A stretch of DNA of 64,000 bases from Glutinoglossum americanum (taxonomy: Eukaryota; Ascomycota; Geoglossomycetes; Geoglossales; Geoglossaceae): assembly GCA_020080175.1 (NCBI GenBank), contig JAGHQL010000033.1:1-64000 (forward strand), in the 5' to 3' direction. Position 1 is the stretch's first letter. Each line of letters starts with the position of its first letter. The translations under genes and the position numbers were made by a program. The notes below the pieces were generated by a model that was not told the DNA's origin, searched no databases, and worked only from the letters and a program-made list of their open reading frames with translations. Below are positions 56,750-64,000 of this stretch, in pieces.

Positions 56750-57657
56750 ATGCATACTTATACCAAGATTGCTTTCGCGCTAGCCGCTCTTTGCCCAGTC
56801 TCCCTTTCTGCCCCATTGGGAGCGAGAACGGACTTTGGTGAGCTTAGTGGCAGGTACGTGTCTCGGACTTGCCAAAACATAGAATCTAGCTCTAAATTGG
56901 TAATGCTAATCTCGGTAGGGCCACCATCACGACAGATGCTTCGGCAGTCCACGAGGGAAAACGAGACCCGTTTGGCAGTCTGGGGAGAACTGTGACGAAC
57001 GATATTTTTTCTCGAACGGCGGTGCAGACATCTGGAATAGAAGGCGACCACGAGAAAAGAGGTGACCATTTTTTGAACTTTGAAGGCATCGTACGAAGTT
57101 CCGGAGACGAGATTGAGAGTATTGGAGAAGCTGTAGATGATATTTTGCCTCGAGCGGCATCTGGAAACCGGCGCGACTTTTTTTCGAAACTCAAAGACTC
57201 TGTTGACAAGTTCGGGAAAGCTGTAACGGATAAGCTTTTCCCTCGAGCGGCGGCACCGGCATCCGGAATAGAAAGTGGCGTCCAAGAAGAAAAACGTGAC
57301 GTTTCTTCAAAGTTCAAAGCTTCTATTGGCAAGATTGGAAAAGACTTGATAGATGTTCTTTTCGCTCGAGCACCGGCACCAGCATCTGGGGCAGAAATCG
57401 GCGATGAAATAGAAATTTCCTCTTTCGCTGGAACCGCCAACGCAAATGTCGGAAGATCTGTTGGATCTCGCCGGTTAGATTCTCGGGCAAGCGGGGCGAT
57501 GTCCGTTGGCCACAGCGGAGGCAAAGCTCAAGGTATTAGCGCGGGGAATTCTGGGGCCAGCGGAGCGGCGTCCGCTGGCCATAGCAAGGTCAATACTCGA
57601 GACATTAGCGCAGGGGGTTTTGAAGATAGCAGCGCGGGGGACGACGGCGACTCTTGA
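56750..57657 (+). CDS. Secreted Kex2-type repeat polyprotein (novel)
   Basis: 280 residues, one intron 56854-56918 (65 bp). Signal peptide TKIAFALAALCPVSLSAP (about 1-21). The body is built of related units that begin at dibasic sites: KR49-50, KR81-82, RR119-120 and KR160-161. Each unit has a charged amphipathic-helix-like segment (for example DFFSKLKDSVDKFGKAVTD at 121-139 and DVSSKFKASIGKIGKDLID at 162-180). A recurring tail follows: DIFSRTAVQTSGIE, DILPRAASGN, KLFPRAAAPASGIE, VLFARAPAPASGAE. A fifth dibasic site (RR219-220) precedes a Gly/Ser/Ala tail of two 23-residue repeats (SGAMSVGHSG..., SGAASAGHSK...). This is the layout of Kex2-processed repeat proteins, a class that includes RiPP precursors, repellents and Ece1-like polyproteins. 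No UstYa-type or other tailoring gene is adjacent. Function unknown. It looks intact, and the signal peptide and single clean intron support a real gene. Confidence 0.75.
57490..57627. repeat. 69-bp in-frame tandem repeat, 2 units
   Basis: Units 57490-57558 and 57559-57627 encode 23 residues each, sharing SGAxSxGHS and ISAG. They form the C-terminal tail of the polyprotein. Confidence 0.8.
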
Positions 57658-58636
57658 GGAGGCTCCTGGTGGCCGTGCCAGCGGCTGTTCATCGGATCCA
57701 GGAGGTGTTTTGGGATTAGCGAAGTGTAGCATGAGAAAAAGAAGTAGTGGAGTTGGAGTTTCTGTTTGCGGTAGATCTTGGGGGAAGCCCTTTTTGTATA
57801 TAGTATTGGCTCGCTACCAGCACCGCGGCGGGCCTGTGGATGGATAGCCCAATATATAGATGCGAGGATTCGACTTTAGGTTACGATAGAATGACCATAG
57901 GGGCTCTATGACGACAGATGCTCTTGATTGTTTGAATGATTCATGATTTTGTCTCACTAGGTTCTAACTTAATTGGCTGTCTGGTTTTGCTGTAAGGAGG
58001 GGCCACGGCGGAATTCCGTCTTAGTGTTACTTCTTTACCTGTTCTTGGTACTTGGGCATCGCCCACTTGATTAATCTAACGTTTGTCTAATCCTGCTTCT
58101 AGCAGACTGCAAGAGAGAAGCGGGGGATTCTTAGTCGCGAACACTAGGGCAACTAGCTAGTAGATTGTAAATTAGGAACCTATCAGTTGTGCTAGGCGAT
58201 ATTTAGCCGTAATAAAAATGAACCTGATCAACAGGAATGGCTCCATTTAGCGAGTGTCTACGAAGACAACCGAAATGTCTTCGCAGACATCGCCTAATTC
58301 GGTTAGTTCAGTCGCGAAGGGCACAAGCGATTTAGAGCGTTTGCTGCTTTAAGGATTTCAAACCCTATGGGGTTCTCCACTGCTGCTCATCGAGGCGATA
58401 CTCAGCGAACACAGTGCAACCACGCCCAAGAAGCCGGGGCGAAAGACTTCCGAAAGTGGAGATACTTTTGTCTAATATAGGCTACGGGTCATTCTTCACG
58501 CAACAGAATAGGAAGCATCGTAAGCGAGTGTATGACTGGATGAAATCTGAGAAGAGTTCGTTATGAAAGAGTACTGGTGGGCGGAGGGCATGCGAAAGGA
58601 GGCAGCCACGAAAAAAAAAACCCTCTAGCGTTCCGC
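57658..58636. other. Gene-free stretch with one inverted repeat
   Basis: Intergenic region between two convergent genes. Contains a 13-bp inverted repeat with one mismatch, gtctacgaagaca (58256-58268) and tgtcttcgcagac (58276-58288), loop 7 bases; as a convergent 3' flank it may be a structured 3' UTR or terminator-like hairpin. No gene seen. Confidence 0.5.
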
Positions 58637-61600
58637 TCATCGAGTTTTCCCAACTTCATTAACCGCCTTCCACTCCTGCGTGATGGACTGAAGCTGTTCC
58701 TGAAAGTCCCTAGTGATATTGATAACCTGTTTAAGATGCGAGACGGTCAACCTGTCGTCGCCCCCAGCATCCTTCGCCGAGCTCCTAGCCAGCGCCAACG
58801 CCGAAGCGACCACGTTGCGAATCTGCCGGCCGTTGAGCTTATAGTCGCAGCCGTAATCGTCGACGAATTCCGTGATGGCCGCGTGGTCCTTGATGCAGTT
58901 GGGCTCGAGCTGGTCGAGGAAGATCTTGAATATCTTCTGCCTGTATTCGCGGCTTAGGTCGTCGTAGCGGATGGCGAGGTGGATGCGCGATTGGACGGCT
59001 ACGTCGAGGGATGTGATGCGGTTTGTGGTTAGGATCATGATTCCCTGGTAGTACTCGAGAACGCGGAGGAGGACTGTTTTTTTTCGGCGTTAGTTGGGGT
59101 ACCGTCGCGAGGTTGTAATGTCAGATTTGAGAGCTGGATTGTCGGAGTTACAAACCTGAAACTAGAGCATTCCTATTCGCATCTTCGCCGGATGTACGTC
59201 GTTCGAGAAAAACGTCTGCTTCGTCCCTGGGTGGCGGCGGTTCAGAATAGGGCACGGTAAGCAATTTGAGCCAACTTACACTAGAAGAACAGCTTCCCAT
59301 GATCCGGCAAGGGCAAAAATCTGCTCGAGGTTCTTTTCCGCCTTTGAAGCATCAAGACCGATCTCGGCAACGCTCACAACGAACAGCGGTTTTCCAGTCG
59401 CTTCAGCGACTGTTTCAGCTGTAAGCTACGGTGCACAATGTTAGCTCAGTGTTTTTGGAGCGCGCCCAGGAGCCTAGGGTGGGGTGGGGTGGTCATACCG
59501 TCTTCCCTACACCGGGGGGGCCTGGTTTTTGAGGGTCAGCACGAGGCATCCCGGTAAGGCTGATGGTAGAAAATTACCGTGTAAAAGAATGACAAGCCCT
59601 TTGCCCTTTTCTTCCACAACATCTCTGACTTCAACCCTGTCCTCTCTTAGGCGGTTTTTGCTTTGGTGGCTGACAATCAGTGCTTGAATCATTTTTTTGT
59701 ACTTTGGCTCCAGTTGTAGTTGATCCTCGAATACACTTTTGCGGGCTTTTGAGACAGGCCTTGTCGCTTCAACCTTGAACTGACCCCAGTACTTTTCTTG
59801 GGTGGAATAGCCTAGGAATCTAGGTGGTAACAAGAGGAAGTAATCTTTGCTATCTACGTCGGCTTTTGTCACGCCACCGTCCTGGTATTCTCCCTCTTCG
59901 AAGAATTCGCCGTCCAGATCCACAACGTCATATTGTGGTACCAGATCGAGTGGGCCCAATGGGTGCGAATCAGAGGCTGCAATAATGGGTCATTTCAGTA
60001 CTTATACATTAGGGAAGTCATATCAGCCTACCATAAGTCAAGAAAGCTTCATGATCCACAATAAAATTTCCTCTGAACTAAACCCATTTCAGCGAATGAT
60101 CGCATTAGACAAAACCCGGAACACACGGACTGACCTTGAGTGATTTGCGTTCGCTCGACCCTATAGGCCGTCCCCCACCATCACCAAGAAACGTCCGGCT
60201 GCCTGCGCCCTCAATTTACCAGAGACTGTCAGCTTAGGAATCCCACGTCTTGACTTCATCCATACCTGGTAGGCTCCCCTCCACATGATGGCACGCTGAT
60301 CTACGAGCGCTTCACCAGCATAGGAATGCATCTGGCCGGCTCCCTTTGGTCCTCTGACAATCCGGTCAAATCCCCTCCCCCTTTTGGTGAGGCTCTCGCA
60401 GAGGTCTTCCTCATTCTTGATGGTACCATTGTCATCCTTGTAATACTTTATCGGGTAGCATTCTAGCTCGTTAATACGTTTAGTGCCTTTGAACTTCTCT
60501 ATTTTGAGACTGAAGTAGACCTTCACCATCTCCCTGCCGTTCCAGTCGTAGCACCAACAATCGATACTAGCCTGTTTTCCTGACTCCGACCAATTATCTA
60601 GAGGCGCGCTCACAACAAAAATCTGCCGTGTATTCAAGAATGGCTTTGCGATTACCTTCTCCCCAGGGACAAATAGGGACCACATGGTTTCATATGTGGT
60701 GATGTGCGCTTTAAGGTTGGATTCCCGTGCTTTGAAGTACGTTTCAAGTTCCTCTGCCCCTTTTTTCACACTTTCCAAGAGGAGACCGAGATCCTGTCGA
60801 GCCTCATTTCTCTTCTCGTCATCCGAAGGGTTTTCTTTGGCCGCGCTTAGGAGGGCATCCCAGTAATGTACCTGCGCAAGTGAATTCAGTCAGCACTTCA
60901 GATAGGCCATACAGTGGCACGACATCATTCGAAGGATAGATGGTTACTCACTAACGGTGTAAATGGTGATGGAATATTCACAATTTCCCCGGACCAGCTC
61001 TGACCTGGGTAATCATCGCCAACTATCTCCTGAAGTCAAGCTAGTTATTAGAAACGAGTGAAAAACTGGGTTTAACTGGAAAGAGTACCATTAGGAGCTT
61101 CTGTAGCTCTATCGACTGAACAATGACCTGAGAGAAGTCTTGTTGACCGGGACCTGGGAATATCACCCTGCGGAATGTGCATGCGATATCCTCTTTATCT
61201 TCGATCGCACTAACGGGAGTGTTTCCGACGAAGTCCGCGCGAATACCAGTTTGGGGGTCATATTTACTAACAACAATTCTGATTCTAGAATTGTTGTCCG
61301 TGGGCTATCATGCTGTAAGTAGTTGTCCCAAATGGAGAGAAGAAGTTGCATACCTTAGATGTTTTAGGGTCCCCTTCCTTTTTGCTAACGTCCTCCCTAT
61401 CTCTAAAACGAGGATCATGGTGGGGAGGGGGAGGGAGAAGCGGAGGAGGGCCCCTCCAGGTATCGCCGGGCCACATCTTGGAGGTACACTTAGTGACGAA
61501 TCATAGACGCAGGATTAACCAACAACGGGACAAGCTCACAGGTGTTGGACAATTTGCGGGAGAGCCCACAAGCCATTCGAGCTGGGCAATACGTCGCTCG

Positions 61601-61804
61601 AGCAGCTGGATATATCGCTGTTCGTGCCTTGAGATCTCGTTCATTTGCCCACTGCCTTCCCCTTCCTCGATCCCTTGCACCCGCTCGCTCTTCCCCGCTC
61701 CCTCAGCCCCTTCTATCTACACATTGTCAGGGCTTGTAAAGAGTTCGGATCACACAGGTATGGCTGCTTACTGGAGCAGGCGGGCTGACAACTTCAGACG
61801 CCAT
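58637..61804 (-). CDS. DUF7025-AAA ATPase
   Basis: AAA-family ATPase of the Pezizomycotina group with an N-terminal DUF7025 domain. ATG 61804 with an 11-codon first exon (MASEVVSPPAP), intron 61717-61771. Exons then encode a Glu-rich coiled segment (RHEQRYIQLLERRIAQLEWL), a Pro/Asp-rich stretch and EDIACTFRRVIFPGPGQQDF. Next are VHYWDALLSAAKENPSDDEK and the DUF7025 block: TTYETMWSLFVPGEKVIAKPF, IFVVSAPLDNW, CWCYDWNGREMVKVYFSLKI, LECYPIKYYKD. After NFIVDHEAFLTYASDSHPLG and QYDVVDLDGEFFEEG comes the AAA core: GLVILLHGPPGVGKT (Walker A, across an intron), AETVAEATGKPLFVVSVAEI, WEAVLLVDEADVFLERR (Walker B), MILTTNRITSLDVAVQSR (sensor/arginine finger), then the lid and C-terminal helices (NGRQIRNVVASALALARSSA) to TGA 58637. 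One unresolved point: around 61285-61345 the frames of DPKTSK and RIVVSKYDPQTGIRADF do not join by a standard intron, so either a small indel or an unseen splice lies there. Catalytic residues are all present. Confidence 0.85.
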
Positions 61805-62881
61805 AGCGCTGGAGAGTTCTTAGGAAGTGTGTTGCACTCCTGTCAAGTAATTAGTAGTACGGAAGGGGAGTGTTGAGGCGAAAGTTCAACAGGTGGGTAG
61901 AAGGATGTTGAATTGAAATGGGGCGGGCCTCATTAATAAAGCTGCCCCTGCCGAGCTTATAACTAATAGCTATCTAGTATTAATACCAGATAAGGGTATA
62001 ACACAAGCATAGAAATGCCCTTCACAGAATCTACTAAAGAAGTGGGGGTTGCTAAGGTGCCAGGGGTTTTGGTAGAGCACAACAAAGGACGGCCCAAGAA
62101 GCAGCGACCTGGGTGGCTAAGGACACATCTAAATATTTGTCTTGATGCTTTGGAATCCTTCCAACATGTCGCGTAAAAGGGGCTTATGGAGCTGGTCGCT
62201 TAGGCCGCAGGCGCTTTGATCCCAGTGCTTGAACGTTTCAGTTCACACCCTTCACTTGCATATCGTTAAAATTTCCATCGGAGTAAGATCGCTTGTGAAG
62301 GATTCCCTGTGTGGGTGCGGGGCTATAAAGCGTATCCCCACTGAAAGGCACGGCACATATGTAGAAGGGGGGACATCAAACGCTTCCAATATGCAGAGGC
62401 GGTGTCTTGGCAAATTTTGGCCCCCAATTTTCCCGCCCTTAAACACAGGGTAATTTCACGAAGTCCATTGGTGGATTGGCTTGCAAACCAGCCCCCACAC
62501 ATGCATGTGGGCGAGCGGCGTATGTTGAGACATGACTCAAAGGATAGAAGCAAATAGTGTTGCGGTCTTGAGTTGATTCGTCGCGCTGGGGTACGGTAAA
62601 TGAGCTGCATGCGGCCCTGCGTAGGCTGTGCGTAGGCTGTGCGCAGTTTCAATTAGTTTGCAAGCCTTCGTGAAAGTTTGGTGGCCGTTTAGGAAATGAA
62701 GGGGCGGGAACAGGCGGATACACAGACTTATTTTAGTATTCGTCTGCATCACGGCGACTTATTATTTAGACTGCCAGTCACCACCACCATTGTTGCGCTA
62801 GCCCCTTTGCCGTGTTGATATCTGGAAGCTCTTGGAAAACGAAGTAGGAGACAACAACGAAGAAATTGCGTCGCGATACCG
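61805..62881. other. Gene-free stretch between divergent genes
   Basis: Promoter space for the minus-strand AAA gene and the plus-strand DUF7708 gene. Frames at 62229-62752 on both strands are small and overlap; no family. No repeat recognised. Confidence 0.5.
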
Positions 62882-64000
62882 ATGGCCGCTCCAAAGGTGC
62901 AGGCGCAAGCGGAAAGCGATGTGGAAGGCGGTTGGTTCAGAGTGGATAGCTCAGGCTGTCCCACTGAGTATGTGGTCCCCTTGATAGATATAGATTTAAT
63001 CCTACGGATCGCTAACTGGAAATCTAAGGAAGGCGCTCGAGCCCGCGAAGCAATTACTTGTAGAACGCGAAGCATTCAAGCGAAGAATACAACGGCTTTT
63101 GAAGGGGGTGAGGGGAAACCATCAGATTTGCACAACGGAAGCAGACCTCCACCAGCAACTAAATGAGCTCGGCGTGTCTTTGCTTGGAGAAATGGCTGCT
63201 CGGGGACTTCAAGATGCTGGGTGGACTCATAGCACCTATCGGAAAGAGCGGATGGCTGGAGCTAAGAAGATGGGACGGATTGCGCAGAGCCTTACAGAGT
63301 CCTTTGCGAACTTCTTGAAAGCCTACTCTGGGATTATCGAGTTGGTTAGACGAGGAGGACATGTATACGGAGAGCTCGCTTACGAGACCATTTCGATACT
63401 ACTTATTGTATGCTGCAGAAGCCACCTTTGACTTAAGTTCTAGGTCAGTGCTTGCTGACTGTCAGGAGGTGGTCGTTAACAAGAGCGGCAACGACATGAA
63501 GATTGCCGGTCTCCTTGAGGATTTGCACAACTCGTTCCCGAGACTCGAAACCCTAGTTGGAGTGTACCCAACGGCTAGGCTCAAAGAATGCGTCGTCTTG
63601 GCGTATAAAGAGATCATTTTGTTTGCAAGAGGGGCTTCAGAATATTTTGCCCGTTTTTCCGGTAAGCCGCATCTAGCCCATATTTGCATATACTAAGACG
63701 GAATATTGATGAGGCCGCGACTTTAGTAAGGCTCAGGATGGCTCTCGGAAAGCCACCGTCTATGGGGATTGATGTAACCGCGGCTGCGATACATAGCAGA
63801 TTAGCCGAAGTCAATTCAGAAGCTATGGTGCTGCTTCATCACCGCAGCAAAGAGACCCATGAAAACACCGAAAAGATCAAGACCCAGAACAAAAAGCTGC
63901 AAGACATAGCGGAAAGCTCAAAGACAGAAATTGAAGGGCTTCGACGGCTTAACGAGATATTGCAAGCAGAGCTCGCAGACATAAAGGCACAGTCTAAGCG
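62882..64000 (+). CDS. DUF7708 (fungal NLR-type N-terminal) protein, 5' part
   Basis: Runs off the window end. ATG 62882, introns 62968-63028 and 63408-63465. It starts MAAPKVQAQAESDVEGGWFR, then KALEPAKQLLVEREAFKRRI, QKMGRIAQSLTESFANFLKA-type helix (AKKMGRIAQSLTESFANFLK), YSGIIELVRRGGHVYGELAY, ETISILLI, EVVVNKSGNDMKIAGLLEDL, NSFPRLETLVGVYPTARLKE and CVVLAYKEIILFARGASEYF. This helical pattern is the DUF7708 domain, which usually sits in front of a STAND NTPase or ankyrin repeats in filamentous fungi. The rest is helical and coiled-coil-like (SKETHENTEKIKTQNKKLQD) and still open at 64000. One join is unresolved: after SEYFARFSG (about 63660) the frame changes across a short 36-base stretch that is short for an intron. 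The missing 3' part should show what effector or NTPase module it carries. Confidence 0.78.

Noticed and set aside
56758-57524. Minus-strand open frames of 175 and 210 codons over the polyprotein gene
   Set aside because: They have no signal peptide or family and overlap a spliced plus-strand gene; they arise from its repetitive composition.

Overview
The window looks like nuclear DNA of a filamentous ascomycete (Pezizomycotina). Genes are split by short GT-AG introns of about 50-110 bp. Protein families are typical of that group: a HET-domain protein, a LaeA-like TAM-type methyltransferase, a SLIP-GC-like GTPase, a DUF7025/AAA ATPase, an aspartic protease with a fungal pro-segment, and small secreted proteins. 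Gene density is low (about one gene per 4 kb) with long non-coding or decayed stretches and one DNA-transposon scrap, as in an accessory or subtelomere-like region. No rRNA, convincing tRNA, CRISPR or prokaryotic feature was seen. I saw no LTR element or other virus-like element I could name.

Layout. 1-5.9 kb: decayed membrane-protein remnants and non-coding DNA. 5.9-7.7 kb: methyltransferase. 9.2-11.5 kb: large secreted protein resembling DUF7029/DUF7223 proteins. 12.8-14.0 kb: unknown membrane protein. 15.1-17.7 kb (minus): HET protein with a long inserted IQ/proline/TGTDR region. 20.1-21.2 kb: four-TM SUR7/PalI-like protein. 25.2-26.6 kb: aspartic protease lacking an obvious signal peptide. 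28.4-31.2 kb: a decayed FAD monooxygenase divergent from a PPOX-fold protein. 32.4-33.0 kb: DUF6623-like protein. 34.6-36.1 kb: unknown membrane-anchored protein. 39.2-42.6 kb: SLIP-GC-like GTPase. 43 kb: Tc1/mariner fragment. 44.1 kb: small secreted protein. 45.9-47.8 kb (minus): zinc-finger/Est1-like/TM protein, with a decayed copy of its 5' end next to it. 49.1 kb: small membrane protein. 52.7-53.7 kb (minus): multi-pass membrane protein. 56.75-57.66 kb: secreted Kex2-type repeat polyprotein. 58.6-61.8 kb (minus): DUF7025-AAA ATPase. 62.9 kb to the window end: start of a DUF7708 protein.

The genes do not form an obvious biosynthetic cluster. Several (HET, SLIP-GC-like GTPase, DUF7708) belong to families linked to fungal non-self recognition or to NLR-like architectures, and several others are secreted or membrane proteins, so the window reads as an interaction/recognition accessory region. 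The most novel-looking item is the 280-residue secreted protein at 56.75 kb: four amphipathic-helix units set off by KR/RR sites and followed by a recurring F-x-R-A ... SGxE tail, the layout of a Kex2-processed precursor. Exon structures were derived by hand; places where no clean splice joins the frames are stated.
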